This document shows positions 37,021-50,061 of a stretch of DNA of 64,000 bases, piece after piece; positions within the stretch are counted from its first letter, which is position 1, and every line of letters starts with the position of its first letter. The translations under genes were made by a program, and so were the position numbers. The DNA is from Drosophila persimilis (lineage: Eukaryota > Arthropoda > Insecta > Diptera > Drosophilidae): contig NW_020825343.1 of the NCBI RefSeq assembly GCF_003286085.1, forward strand, positions 620,001 through 684,000, given 5' to 3'. The notes below the pieces were generated by a model that saw nothing but the letters and a program-made list of their open reading frames with translations, was not told where the DNA came from and did no database searches.

Positions 37021-40000
37021 CAAAGACAAGAAAAGCAAACACAGCCCTGAAAGGGCGGGGGCAAACCCCAGGAAAACCCATTTAAAGGCCACTGAAGAGA
37101 ACTTTATTAGCAAACGGGGAGCAACTCTAGAGACAGAGCCAGAGGCAGAGCTGGAGTCAGAACTGGAGTCAGGTCCCGTTCTAGCCAGAGGGGCAGTTTC
37201 GCAGCAGTTAGTCTCAAGTCAGTCAGCTGGCAGTGCCGTAAAAATACGAGCCGTAAAAATGTCAAAGCATAAAAATGCGCCAGCCAGGCAGCGGCAGCTA
37301 GCCAGGGATGGACTGGGCCAAGGTGTTGGCTCTAAGTGAATTGCCAAAGCAGGCAACCGGTTGGAGACCAGGTCCGGAAGAGCGTTGGAGGTGGCGGTGG
37401 CGTGGCGGAGCTGCACCAGGAGCAGTGTCAACAAACAAACAGCAAACAAAGCGAACAATTTTCACGCGGCGACAGCGACAAGGGACAGAGAACAGGGGAC
37501 AGACTATGGGAAAGCAAAGAGCCAAACCAGCTGAGGTCCTTGGCGAGGCCATCAAAGGGTTTTGGGCTTGGGATGGAGAAGGGCAGCAGCTGCAATGTAT
37601 CGGAGAGTAAACGACCCGGTCCTTAACAAGTCAGACATATTACCATTTGAGTGAGAAGTGAGAAGCGATCGTTGCAGGCAGAAGATACTTGTACCGCAAC
37701 CAGCTCTGGCGCTCTTAAAGAGTTTTCCACCACCATGCAAATCCCCGATAATCCCCATCAGTCATACAGAGCACACAGCACACACATCCGATCTCTCGTT
37801 TACTCCAATCCGAGTGCAAACATTCGATATTTGTCTATGCATTTATCAAATGCAATTTATACATATATTTTTTGTGATTTACACCTCGTATCACTCTAGT
37901 CACGTACCCAAAAATGGGCAAACATAAAACTGAAACGTAAAACCCGCAAAAGAGTATCCCAAATCGTAGCGGAATCCAGGCTCCAGGGTGGGGGGCGGCC
38001 AAAAGGTCACAGGTTCATTTATGTCCTTTTTTCGATGGTCGTTGGACTGCGACTACGAAACACAAACATATAATTTTCATCGGTAATACCGGTTGCTGCA
38101 GACAAGTGAATTTGATGAAGCCCCCCACACCATTGGCAGTCCCCCTGTCAGAGTGAGCCTTTGCCACGCAGGGGGCCAAAGTCCACACACCCACACATGC
38201 ACAGCGATCAAGCAATGGAGGGGGAGTAATGCCAAGTGATGACGGCTAACAAATGCTTTTTGGGGTATTTTAGAAAAATACTTTGCAAAGAATAGTGAAA
38301 AAAGAAGACGCAAAAGAGAAGCGTCTTAGAGGGTTGCGGAATGAGGGATACCCTGGTTCATATATTACATAATAAAACCGTTTTCATTTGATACAAGAAT
38401 CCTTAATTAAAAGAACGACGATCGAAGGAAGTCCTGAAAGGAGAATCTTATGAAATATTCTATAAATCTTTACCATTGGAAGTACTATGTATTGTAGGCA
38501 GCCAATAAAGATAAAGGTTTCAAAATGGTAAGGCTTTTATCCAAAACTGTATTCTAACAATTAAAATGGGAGTGATCACCATATCCTATTCCTTCACATA
38601 TTTCTCATAGGATCAAGTACTCCCCATTGGCCCCCACAGAGTCTGAGAGGGGTATCAAAAAAAAATTGGAATGTATACCGAGTAATAATGGTATTTATTT
38701 CTAAATAAAATGTCAAGCGACACACACACTGTGAAAGAGGTCAAAGCGCTGTAAATCCCCTGGCTCTGGCTATCCTCTCTCCACATTTACCATTTCTCTC
38801 ATTCCTATTTCTCTATCTACATTTCTCTCTGTTATGTTTGTGTGTGTGTGTATGTGTGTGTGTGTTGGTGCCAATGTTTGGACATTTGTCGTAGCTGTTT
38901 TGAAATATAAAACCTCATCTCACCAGAAACAATGAGAGCGATTTCCCTTCCTCTACCAGTATCGCCTGTGTGAGCGTTTTGTATTTTGTGTCCTTCCCAT
39001 AGAAATTTTTCAAATAAATCTGTGGCGTGCTGCATAAAAATATATTGCACAGTTCACGGCGCAGTGGGCTGCATCCTGGCAAAGTGATGGCTCTGAATGG
39101 CCAGAGCTCTTCTTTGTTTTTAAGGGAGATCGATGATGAGGTGGGTTCTATTTATTGAACGAATCCAAATTATACAGAACATACAGAACATTCATACCCG
39201 TGCATACAATCCGATTTAGTTTTTTTTTTAACAAACTTTAATAATTTTACAACTTTAGAGTGCAGTTTTTTTATGGGGAGTGTGCCAACAGTTTTCCACA
39301 TAAAAAAGTTCAGCTGCAGCTTCAAAAAATTTATAAAAAGCATATGCTCGGCCAATTGCTGTTCTCCCTTCCAATTTCCGTCCCCTCTCCTACGCTCCAC
39401 CATGGTATTCTGCTATCGGAGCCTAAACACGCGTTCAGTGAACACATTTGTGTAACAATTTTCAGGCTTTTTGTTTGAATTTTCATTTTCTATGTTTGTT
39501 ATTTACAGTTATGCTATATAACTCTTTCATGCCGCAAAAAAATATTCAATTTTCAGGCTGCCAGTAGGGGATTTGCTGGAGGGAGGCTTTTGTTGAGTTA
39601 TCAAATGCATTTTAGGCACTATGGCCTAACAATAAATTTGTGTTGAAGAAATCGGCCTATATATACATTTGTGAATGAGGGGATGGGGCTTTAGTTGCCT
39701 GTCCCCGCCGCAGTCCCTGAAATGCAATTCATTTTTCATATTTGCAAAAAGTTCCATATCCCTGAGCCTGGGCAAAGTAATTTAACAAATGGATTTCTAA
39801 ACAAATACGGAAGTTTAATTTGTAAGCAGAAGGACATGCGCGTGGCCGGAGAGGAAGGAACGTGGACGGAAACCAAGGAAATGTATGCCAATGGCAGGAC
39901 AAGTCAAGTGGGATGGGATGGGAGGGGATGGTCCGAGGAGCTCGCAGACCGCCGCTTGCCTGCCACACTACACTCCAAGGAGAAACCGCAAGCCAGAGGA

Positions 40001-40450
40001 CGAGGCGAACATTTCTGTATCCTCTGTGGGTGTGTCCGCCCCTCTATGTCTCTATGTATGTGTGTGCTCTGACATGGAAGTATATTCGCACTTCAAGATA
40101 GCTTCGATATTTCTTAGTCAACAAAATGGCGATTGCAAAATTGTCGTCCTTTCGCGCTGGAGAGCTAGCTGCGTTAAGAAATTACTTTGCGTGTGTCCGG
40201 GGATGGGCGCGTGAGGCGATACTTTGTCACGCCAGACACGATCATCGAGGGAATTCTTCTGTCTCGTATTCACTCTATTTCTCTCTATCACAGCCCACAC
40301 TTTCTATAGCCGTTTTGTGGTTCCCCGGGTTCGCCCTGGCCCAATGCCACCTCAAAGTTGACACAGTTTACATTGTTGCCACATTTATATAGCTTGGCAG
40401 CTTTTATGGCACTTTGGCTTTTGTCTTGAGCTTTTTGCCGCATTCAACGG
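37021..40450. other. Noncoding DNA
   Basis: No gene is supported. 37120-37560 is G+C-richer and gives open frames of 96-100 codons on both strands without domains. 38330-38700 is AT-rich. A GT tract lies at 38837-38866. Frames of up to 125 codons at 39695-40214 overlap each other and look random. Confidence 0.7.
38837..38866 (+). repeat. (GT)n microsatellite
   Basis: A GT run with one TA interruption. Confidence 0.9.
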
Positions 40451-40696
40451 AAGTGGGAGGGGCTAGCTAGCGCGGAGTAGCAGTGTGAGTCGACCATCGT
40501 AATTCTCAATTTGCCAAGGCGACAATTTAATGGATTTCCAGGTGTACAACAATCCAACTAACCGGGCAGTCCCAGCTAGCCCCGACAGCCGGCGAGCGGG
40601 TGAGTGTGTTTTCGAAATTGAATTGAAATTGCAGAAAATGACATTAAAAATTAATTAAATTGATTGCAATACGAACGTAAAGTCGGCAAAGTGTCA

Positions 40697-40729
40697 GCGG
40701 CAGCAGCAGCAGCAGCAGCAACAGCAGCA
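40697..40729 (+). repeat. (CAG)n microsatellite
   Basis: About nine CAG units with one CAA variant. Confidence 0.9.
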
Positions 40730-41736
40730 CACCAGAGCGAGGAAGAGAACAGCGGATTGAGACATGCGGAGTGCATTAATTTGCCATTTTTCTTGCCAGC
40801 TGTTGGCCCCACTCTTAGCGATCGAAGCGGCCATCAAACTATGTGGGTTATTTTGCCAGGAGAGCTGTTTTTCTGTCCTACTTTCAAACGGATAGAGTAT
40901 CTGCCTTTCGTTGTGTGGCATCCCATTCCTTGACTGTTTTTGTTTGCATTTCCAATTCCAGTTAATTGCCGGAGCACTCTATTCCCTATATCAGCGCTGT
41001 TTCTGTGGATCTTCCCACCATTTCACTCGGACTTTGATTGCCTGACTTATGGCAGCCATTTAATTGGCCGCCCGCCACGTCAAAGGCAGCCAAAATGAAG
41101 AAATATTATCGAGGATATTTCCTTTCATGCACAGACCATCCCGACCAGCCCGGCTGCTCCCTGGAAAATGTTGCAAATCAATTTAGCCTTTGGCAAACTT
41201 TGGCCACCTGCAGTGGCAGAACTCGACTCAACTCCCTTTTTGCACATTTGTTGGCACAAAACATAAGGAAAAAGTTTCGCTTACTTATTGGCCAGAAGAA
41301 GTTGTTTGTCGGGCTTTGACTTTTGAATTTGTTTTTGGCCTGGGACTGGAATTGGCACTGGGAACGGAACTGCGACTGGGTATGGGTAATGAGGGAGTTT
41401 TATCAAAGATTGTACCAAATCAAACAATTTGCAGTCAAGTGGTTTGTGGCGCCCGAATTGTGTTGAGCCCCAAGAGTTTTTCCTCAGAAAACGAGATCAA
41501 GAAATTTAATATTTGGCTGAGATCGGTATCATTCGGCATCGCTTTTTATTTATACTTTCTAAGGTCGGAGATGTTTCTTTCCCATTCAGGTTCCACCTAA
41601 AGCTACCTTCAGACCGCTCCTTTCTCAAGACTATTAGTGCCAGGATATTTCTAACTTTTGTTATCCGTTACAATATTCAGACGCAACACGTTTTGGATTG
41701 CCTCAAAGGAAAAGTGGATTTTATAATTATCTGCTT

Positions 41737-41763
41737 GCTCTCTCTCTCCCTCTCTCTCTCTCT
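41737..41763 (+). repeat. (CT)n microsatellite
   Basis: A CT run with a single CCC interruption. Confidence 0.9.
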
Positions 41764-43000
41764 GCAATCACTCGTTCGCGTTGGACTTGTCTCAGTTTCT
41801 CCATTTCTCTGTGGATACTATCGGGCAGCACACAAGGTGAAACACACAAACAACAAAATGGCGTCGCTGGCAGACGCCACAAGTAACAATAACAGGAGGT
41901 GAAGCAGGAGCAGCAGCAGCAGCAGGATGTGGCAGGAACACGGCTTTCTCCTCCGCTCCTCCGCTCCTCATCTCCTCGTTGTCTTGTTGATCAAGCGAAA
42001 ATTTTAATAGAGTCGACGTCAACATCACCGTTGTTTACGTCTCGTCAACAACAACGTGATTGCTGTTCTCGTTGTGGTCCTCCTCTACATTCCAGTCCCA
42101 CTTCCAGACCCAGTCGGAGTCCGTCCCCGTTGTTGTGGTTCATGCAGCTGCTTTAATTAAATTTTTAAATAATTTTTGTTCTCTTATCGCCGCCACTGAG
42201 TCTTCTCCTCTTACCAGCGCTCACCTTTTGAGTCATATGACAATGTGTGTACGCAAATTAAAATTGCATAAAAATCGAGGCGAAACTGCAAGCGAATGAG
42301 ATTGTAGCATGTCTGCATAATGGCAGATTTTTAATTGCCAGTCCGAAAGTGTTTCGGCATCACCGCAAAATTATCATAATGAGCTGCAGCTCCAGAAGAG
42401 CACAGCACAGAACAGAACAATGCAGACCAGACCCAAACTTACCCGACCAAGCAATCGAACATTGTAAAATATTACGCTACCGACCCTACAGCCAGCCATG
42501 TCAGCGATGGAGAGGCAGAGAAAAAGAGCAGAAAGTCAAGAGTCGAGCGGCTGCGCCTAGAAAAAGTCGAGCAGCGCCCTCGGCTTTGTGGCTCTTGTAA
42601 TTAGGCTGGTACTTGAAAATTGATACACAGTGTAGTTGCCTTTTTGGATAACAGAAAGATATAGCACATATACAAAAAATCATTAAAGCAGAGCGGAATG
42701 ATTAGTTTTTAAATTATTATAAAGTGTGATAAACCAAAAATCAGAATATTGTATATAAGAAAATCTTGAATAGTTAATTCTATACATCGAGCATTTACAC
42801 TCGCTTCGGTTCTTTATCTCTCACTCGAGTACGAGCCAAATTTTGAATATTCCGCTCATCCGAAAGTGCTGATTGGTGTGATGGGCAAATAATATCCCCA
42901 TTGGCATAAGCTCAAAAAAAGCTAACAAAATTTATGACAGATTATTATGGATATTTTTATCGGTTCGTAAGCCTCCCTTCACATACCATTTTAAGCACCA

Positions 43001-45180
43001 CTCTAACCTGTCACGCCCCGATATATGCATATGCTTTATAAGCTGCGATTCGGTGCCAGTCGTCCGTCTCACTGTGAGACCGACTTACCCACGGCCTCAT
43101 TTCAATAGCTTGCCGCTCATTTTTACTGACGCTGACGTCAGGCGAAGGACGACAGTGGCCGCAACGTCGCTTTATTTATGTGGCCATTTAATATGGCAGG
43201 CACTGTCCCTACCAGATGGCAGAGGGAGAAGAGGGCAGTGGATGGCACAGACGACATATTGGTCAGTCCACATAATTATGCGAATTTTTCGTAATTAAAT
43301 ATTCCTTGTAATTTGCATTCGCCGTTTTTGCATTTTTATTACCCTCCCGTTCTCCGTATCTCCTCCCCTTGCGCTCTATCTCTCTCTCTCTCTTTCTGTG
43401 CTATCTCCTTGAAGACTCTTTTGTTGTCAATTTTTAAAGGTAATTGAAAAATACAATAAAGTGGTTTTATAATTATGTAGGGAAACGTTGTCAGGGAGCC
43501 CAAAAAAAAAGGAACAAAAAATAAAAAGTTGAAACCGAAAACTTTCATCCAAAGCAGAAATGTGCTGTTTTCTGTTTTTTTTTTTTCAATTTCCGGCTTA
43601 AGACAAACAAATGTACTCCGAAAGTGCGAGCGGAGCATCTCCGCCGGCGGAAGTTGCTGGATGCTTGTTTAAAAAGTGCAGAGGGTGGGTGATGGTGATT
43701 TGGTGATGAGTGATGAGAGCAAAGCAGAGGGGCTAAAATTTATTTTTTATTTACACCGGATATTAATTTTATAGCAGGCGGCAGGCAGCAGCAAAACTTG
43801 AAAAAAGCTTCAAGTCGAGAAAAGCCACTTGAACTTTTGATCTCTCCAACACAACACACACATACACACACACACACAAGCACACATCAGACTCGACTCA
43901 TTCTCATTCAATAATTTGAGCTTGGCGTTTCCGTCTGTCCATTTGTCCAGTTGTCAAGGGGCCAACTCGGCTAATAACATATACAACTTCCGCTGCCGGA
44001 AGTGTGCAACTGAGGCGGCCATATTGAGAGAGTGTTTATGTGTGTGTGTGTACGTGTGCGTGTTTAAATGAGGCTGTTTTTTTGCTAAAAGCAGTTTCTG
44101 AAGAATAAGTTCTCTTGCTTGGATCAGGTAAACCCCACCCCCCCACCGCCACGCAGGAAGGCAACCGAGCGCAACGCATCAGCAAACACCTTCACCGACT
44201 TTTATGTACATTTCTCTTTTATGTCCTGTCAGCGTAATAAAAAACTGCATACATAACCCATCCGTGGGGGTTGTGTGTGAACAAACAAACAAAGGTGCGC
44301 TCCCTGCCACCTCAGTGGGACTCAGGTTCGTGGCCTGGGCCTGCGGTGGTGTCAACCCATGCTGTGAGGATGCCTTTGAGGGTCCTTCCACGACGCCTGG
44401 AACTCTTGACAGCCACGCAAATAAACAACAAGTCGTTCTCGAAATATGTTGGAAAGATAAGTAAGTTACGGCTAAGAAATACCCTAAGCCATTTCTTCTG
44501 CTCCCTCATACAATCCCATGGCGAGTGTGCCCTGCTTCCCTTTTCAAGTAGAGTATGCCCCATGTCCTTTTAGCTGCTCTTTTTAACATTTTTGATTTCA
44601 TTGCAGGGTGCATCCTTCCCTTTAGGTGCACCTCGGCCCACGCTGTGCTTAATGTTCATCTGATGGAAAACAGGAAACGCCCGATGCAGTTCTGAGTTGT
44701 TGTTTGCTTCATTTAGGGAAAGCGGCGGGCACGTAGCATTCTCATACTCGTATGTATATGTATGCTTACATCTATGGCATGCGAAATAAATTTAATTAAT
44801 TAAATCAAAATGCTGTGCTGCTCGCCAAGAGATGAATAAACAATGCAACAAATCAGTAAACAGCGAAACTATTTTCCATGTCAATGTCACACACAAAAAG
44901 GGGAAGCACTACGGGTATTCGTACAATATATTGTGGTAAAAGTTATCAGAATTCAATTAAGACATAAAATGTGGAAAAAGTGCTGCGGAAACTGAATTAG
45001 CAAGAGCTTAATTGTGTTAAGCTCGGAATTATGGCAAATATTCGTAGGAGCTCTCGTGCTAGTGTATCCTCCACTGGACAAAGGCTTTGGGTTAGCAGTG
45101 CAGAAGAGTCCTTCTGCGTCGTTGCCTGGTAACAACACTTGGCCCTGGATATCTGCACTCTGCACCTGCAGCACACTACG
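43001..45180. other. Noncoding DNA
   Basis: No gene is supported. A CT tract lies at about 43377-43396, CA-rich DNA near 43855-43885 and GT near 44039-44052. The rest is unique. Confidence 0.7.
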
Positions 45181-45184
45181 AAAA

Positions 45185-45204
45185 CGAGTACGAGTACGAG
45201 TACG
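45185..45204 (+). repeat. (CGAGTA)n hexamer repeat
   Basis: Three to four CGAGTA units. The flanks AAAACGA (upstream) and TCGTTTT (downstream) are complementary, so the tract lies in a possible stem-loop. Confidence 0.8.
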
Positions 45205-45524
45205 ATTCGATTTCGTTTTACGTTTCCGCTTTTCCTTCTTTTCATGTGAAATTGAATTATGCAACAGATTTCCACGTTCCACGTGCCTCCCATCAAAATG
45301 CAAACGAAGTCTGCACTGGGGCTGGGGGCCATTGTTTGTACTCGCTTACATCTGTAATAAACTTAAATCGAGTGTGAATTGCATGGGCACACACGCGGCG
45401 TATGCTTAATATGAGAACTCTGATGGGTTGTGTGCTTAATTTAATTTCATTTAAATACTCGTACTTCTGCAAATGCAATGTCATAAATAATGAACAAAAT
45501 ACTCGTACCTTGGCAGAACGGGTA

Positions 45525-45577
45525 CCCGTCCCCGTCGCCGTCCCCGTCCCCGTCCCCGTACCCCGTACCCCATACCC
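45525..45577 (+). repeat. (CCCGTC)n hexamer repeat
   Basis: CCCGTC units pass into CCCGTAC and CCCATAC variants. The minus strand is G-rich, with repeated GGGG runs that could form a quadruplex. Confidence 0.9.
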
Positions 45578-45732
45578 AAGGCCCAATACCTTCTCCCGGC
45601 ATCAGCTGTTTATTCTTGTTTGTTGCTGATGTCGCTTCATTAAATGGCAAAGTTATTAAATTACCGCAACCATCGAACCGACCGAACAGAGTCGCCTGCA
45701 ATTTGTACAATGTGAAATATGTAATTGTCAAG

Positions 45733-45813
45733 GCGTCTCTCTCTTTCTCTCTCTCACCATCACCATCTCCGTCTCCCTCTTTCTCTGTGTGTCTCTCTCT
45801 CTCTGTCTCTGTC
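45733..45813 (+). repeat. CT-rich imperfect repeat block
   Basis: About 80 bases of CTCTCT/ACCATC/TCTGTG units. Confidence 0.85.
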
Positions 45814-46027
45814 TCTTCACATTTAACCAAAAACACCAGAAAGGGTGCGGAAGAGAGAGAAAGACCAGGGGCCATGGAGGCAGAAGCAACCGAAAAACCG
45901 CATTCGGCAAAAGCCAGCGATGAAAATCGATGCCCGAAATGACAGTGACAATTTCATTTAATTGGTTTTAATTAAATTAATGAGTGAATTTTACAAATTG
46001 CTGCAAAATGATAAATAAGTAATTTAA

Positions 46028-46050
46028 TATATATATATATACATATATAT
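46028..46050 (+). repeat. (AT)n microsatellite
   Basis: An AT dinucleotide run with one ACAT interruption. Confidence 0.9.
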
Positions 46051-46500
46051 TCCCAATCCCAATCAGCATCCAACCCCACCGTCCGTTAATTTAATTTAAT
46101 ATCGCACAACTTTCCCGACTCGGTTTTTTGGTTTTTTGTTTTTTGTCGTAGTGTAATTTTGTTGCGTAAACGCGCTATCAAATTTAATTTAGTTTAATTA
46201 ATTTTCTACAAAAACCCGACAGCAAAAAAGTCTGCCTAGAAAAGGAAAAACTGAAAATACAATAGATGCATGACAAATTGCTGATAGCTTTTTTACATTT
46301 AACTGTCGGTTACTATAACGCAAATGTATCTTTAATGTGAGGTGAAATCCCTGCCCATGGGTCGCTCTTGTGAGCGAACAGATCAGCCGTTGTAATAAAT
46401 TAACCATTGCAAAATGCCGATTTTGTAGCATAGTATTAAAAAAGATATTTAAGGTAAGTGTATTCTGGATTCCCTATAATTTTGTATATCTCTTGAGGAA

Positions 46501-46737
46501 AGTCGATACAAAAACATAGTTACCATATAAGGATATCGTATTTATCGACTGATTATGGCTCTTAAAACTCTGGCATGGCCTCCCACATTCACTATACCCA
46601 CTCCTCATTCCTTTACATATTTTGCCATTCTCCGCTGCTTAAAGCCCCTATACACTCGATTTCCATGCCACTACAGATGCCACTCCCTTTCGCCTGGCTT
46701 TAAGCCCTTCACAGTTGACTAAAGCCGATTATCGATA
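46501..46737. promoter_or_regulatory. Cluster of CGATA motifs ending in a DRE
   Basis: CGATA or its complement occurs at 46504-46508, 46534-46538, 46543-46547 and, as the palindrome TATCGATA, at 46730-46737. AGTCGATA (46501-46508) and TATCGACT (46543-46550) are also inverted copies of each other. Such clusters are what BEAF-32 and DREF bind at fly domain boundaries and promoters. Function here is inference. Confidence 0.35.
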
Positions 46738-47087
46738 ACATACTATCACATGACATTCAACAAGGCACAAGCCATTAAATTTATCCAGCGGTAGCGGCAG
46801 GCTGGCTGCCTGTCCTTGTCCCTGTCTGGCAGCGAGCCACGCCCACTTGTCACTTTGCATGCATAAATTTTGCAGCAGCAGAAAGAAGCCAGAACCGAAG
46901 ACGTCAACGGACAAAAGACGAAGAAGAAGGATCCAGTAGCAGGATGAGCTTCAGTGCTCTGGCATGAAAAATTGTGAGCGACTTGAAGATTAGATCCCCT
47001 TCGTTTGTGTCCCGGCTGAAAGAGGATGATGATGCATTTGCCCGGCCAAGGGTCAGTTCTGTCCAAGCCAACTACTAATCAGAAGCA

Positions 47088-47110
47088 GGGGGCGGGAGCG
47101 GGGGCGGGGG
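47088..47110 (+). other. Strong G-quadruplex motif
   Basis: Runs of 5, 3, 5 and 5 G are separated by C, AGC and C. The loops are very short, so the plus strand should fold readily. The surrounding 30 bases are also G-rich. Confidence 0.7.
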
Positions 47111-47700
47111 CAGGCTAAAGAAAAATATGAGCAACAAGAAGCGGCAGATCAAGTCCAGGAAATTGACGGCAACAACGGCAAACAACATTTCCATTTGAAC
47201 ACATAAATTTTCGCAACAAATTCAATTTCCTCTTTGATTTTTAGCAAACGAGCAGTGGCAGTGTAGAGCAAATAAAATAAATAACTTCCCTTGGAGCGCA
47301 ACAGTTGCCAATAAAGCGAGGAGAGAAAAAGAGCGAGAGGCCCGTCTAACAAAACGGAAGCGGAAATGCAGCTGGGTGTGTGTGTGTGTGCCAGAGTGGG
47401 TGTGTAAGAACAAATAGCAAATAAGTGCAAAGCAACCAATTGATAAAGTAAAAAACACTTCAAACTGCACCCAGGCACAGGCACAGGCCCAGGCACTGAC
47501 TCGCTCCTGTAACAAAGGCCCGACGACAATGGGGAGTAGGGACTGTGATCCGAGTCGAGTCGAGTGTTGAGTGTTGAACAGCAACAACAAACAGCAGGCG
47601 AAGTACCAGGAACAGCAGGAGTACCAGGACCAGGACTACCAGCAATTGAAACGGGAATAGGAGTGGGCTAAACCAGAGCAAGGCAACCACTTCATAAATA

Positions 47701-49600
47701 ATTCATTTCCCGCCTGCTAACTTAACTTGAACAGCCTTTTTTACGAGTTACCCCCTTAGGAGATGATATCCAAATGGGTGTGCTGGAAAAGCGCCTCAAA
47801 AGAAGACTATTGGAAAAATGTATATGGGGAATTATCTTGCCCCTGAAGTTATATCTGAATTGTGATTTCAACATGAAGTAGAGAACATTTCATTAATTAG
47901 TTTGAGAGAAAAGAAAAGGTTAATTAGAAGGGAATTTTATACACGAATAACTACAAAATAATTCCGCATAAGAATCATCTTTATTAAAATGTTGTTCTGA
48001 CTAGTAATCTCATTAATGATCATTCAAAACAAGCACAAATTAAATTAAATTTATATCCAACAGAAAATGATCCCCACATTTTTTTTAAAGGAATTCTTTA
48101 CATTTTTCGATTGCACTTGCACTTGACTGCTGCCAAAAGATTTCCAAATGAAGGGTACCCCTAAGTCCAGATAAGAAACTTTTGTAGGCTTTTTTTCTCC
48201 ATGGGTACGTGGCGTATGCGCAGCATATGCAACAGTCAGAGGCAGAGGGAGGGGGGGTGGGTCTGGCGAGTCGCCGCCGCAGACGCCAAACTAACGTGAA
48301 ATAGACACGAACAAAGGCTTTTCATGCCTTTGCAAGCATAAAATTGCTTTTTTGCAACAAATATCCTGCTTCAAGGCAGGCGGGATGGCCACGAGTGTCG
48401 GCATGTTTGTCTAGCAGGGGATCTCTTTCTCCCTCTCTTCGGGTCTCTCTTTTCCTCCTACTTTCCCTGTCTTTCTCTTGTGTGTTCTCCCGCTCTATTT
48501 GTTTGCAATTGCATGCGTATTTGATTCAATTTCTGCAATTTATTTGCAATTTGGCAGACGCCGGGTCTTTTGCTTTTTATCTCTTTGATGATTGAAAGCA
48601 CACGTTCTCGCGCTCTACGCCAATATCTCTAATCGCTCTCTCTCTCTTATTAAATTCTTTAAATGTTGCCATCTACAGATATCTATATCTGCATTGTTGT
48701 ATTGTCATCCATCCGAAATGCATAAATTTAACACCTAGTAAGCAATTCCACCACAATGCTGCTGTTGCTGTTGGAGGAAACTAAGCGACACACCTATACA
48801 TACATCCATACACTTACACCGTTGCACCATCCACACACCGACCCACCCACCTACCAACAATGTGCAACACCCAAACATCCGTTTCCGCTGCATCCGCTTT
48901 CGCCTTTCGCGTTGTTTTGAAAGCCCAACCTCTGTGGCAGTTGTTGCTGCTGCTACCGCTGCATGCATCATGTGCATATATTAAATGCCACTAAGGCAAC
49001 ACTTGCATACGCACACGCACAGCCTCTATACAGAATTATAATTAAATGCATTTGCCGCAGCAGCTGAGTCTCTTGTGGGGTTGTGGGGAGCGGACAGCAC
49101 AACAAAGGGCTCGGGGGCCTAGGCCATCATCCAGAGTTTCCTTAGCAGAACCAGCCCACACCCAGAACAAATGAGCAAGGCCAGCACATTGTGGGAGCCG
49201 ACACATCAAGGGTGGTTCCAAAAGCGTGATGACACATAACATAGATACTTGTATGATTACGACTAGATATGTGTAGACCTCTTCAAAGGTTTTTAAAAAA
49301 TTTCGATACAACAAAATACATTTAAAAAGTCAGTTTGCCGAAGGGACAACACGCTTATTTCTTTCATGTTCTCCCATTGTGTTCCTATGTTAGTTCATAG
49401 CTCCCAAGTTAAACTTTTCAGAGAGTGAGTAATTCCTTAAAAAGACTTCCAAAGAAAACTGAATTCAACAGCCGATTAAACAAAAAGAATTTTAAAGATG
49501 TCTTCCAAAATAGAATAAGTACGAAATTGTAAAACGTTCTGTGAAAAGGAAAATTGTCTGGATTTTCGTAGGAAGACCAATATGAATAGTTAAAAACTTT
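47701..49600. other. Noncoding DNA
   Basis: No gene is supported. 47700-48160 is AT-rich. A G-rich run GGGAGGGGGGGTGGG at 48247-48261 can form a quadruplex. CT-rich DNA occurs near 48421-48500, a CTG-type triplet tract near 48760-48775, and CCCACC-rich DNA near 48836-48856. Confidence 0.7.
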
Positions 49601-49617
49601 ACTAATACAGAGATATT

Positions 49618-50061
49618 CAGCCTGGCTCCGTTTTTCACATTCACAAAAGTTTTCCGATTTACTTTTGAATACACATTAATTGGGGCTCCCGATTTCACAT
49701 TCCGCAAGATTTTGTCGTTTTCAAAACGAAAACATATTCGTTTACGAAATGAAAAGTAAACGGCATTTCATACAACGAAACGAACCTTAATTGCAAAAGG
49801 AAAAAAATAGATAACTTATTGATGCATTAACATAAACTTGACACCTTGTATATCAGGGTAATCTTACCTTGGCTTTCTTAATAAATAATTTTATTTTAAC
49901 CCAACCTCAAATTTGGCTCGGAAAAAATCTGCCAGGAAAACAACATTTTCGTTGGTGCAAATAGCAAAAATATGTGAAAACTGAAGAACCTTAAAACGAA
50001 AACGAAACGTTTTGGCTGAAAACGTAATCCGCAAAAGTAAATGAAAAACGGAGCCTGCCTG
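49618..50061. mobile_element. Probable nonautonomous TIR transposon (MITE-like), about 444 bp
   Basis: The two ends are inverted copies. TCAGCCTGGCTCCGTTTTTCA at the left and the complement of the right end differ at only 2 of 21 positions, and GGCTCCGTTTTTCA is exact at 49624-49637 and, inverted, 50042-50055. Similarity continues inward with indels (TTTTCCGATTTAC against TTTTGCGGATTAC). The left arm holds a second copy of the end motif 60 bases further in (49684-49717). The interior is AT-rich with CGTTTT/AAAACG strings and no open frame. Ends starting CAG and ending CTG fit the hAT superfamily, but the flanking 8-mers do not match, so age or misplacement of the ends is possible. Confidence 0.6.

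Larger units (their letters stand above)
40451..43000. other. Noncoding DNA with CAG and CT repeats
   Basis: No gene is supported. Plus-strand frames at 41190-41600 and 41513-41902 (136 and 129 codons) have no domain, and the second passes through a CT microsatellite. CAG triplets occur at 40697-40729 and about 41905-41928. Confidence 0.7.
45181..47700. other. Noncoding DNA with hexamers and AT tracts
   Basis: No gene is supported. GAGTAC and CCCGTC hexamers, a CT-rich block (45733-45813), an (AT)n tract and a strong G-quadruplex motif occur here. Frames at 45447-45942 on both strands (142 and 150 codons) are translations of the CCCGTC and CT repeats. Confidence 0.7.
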
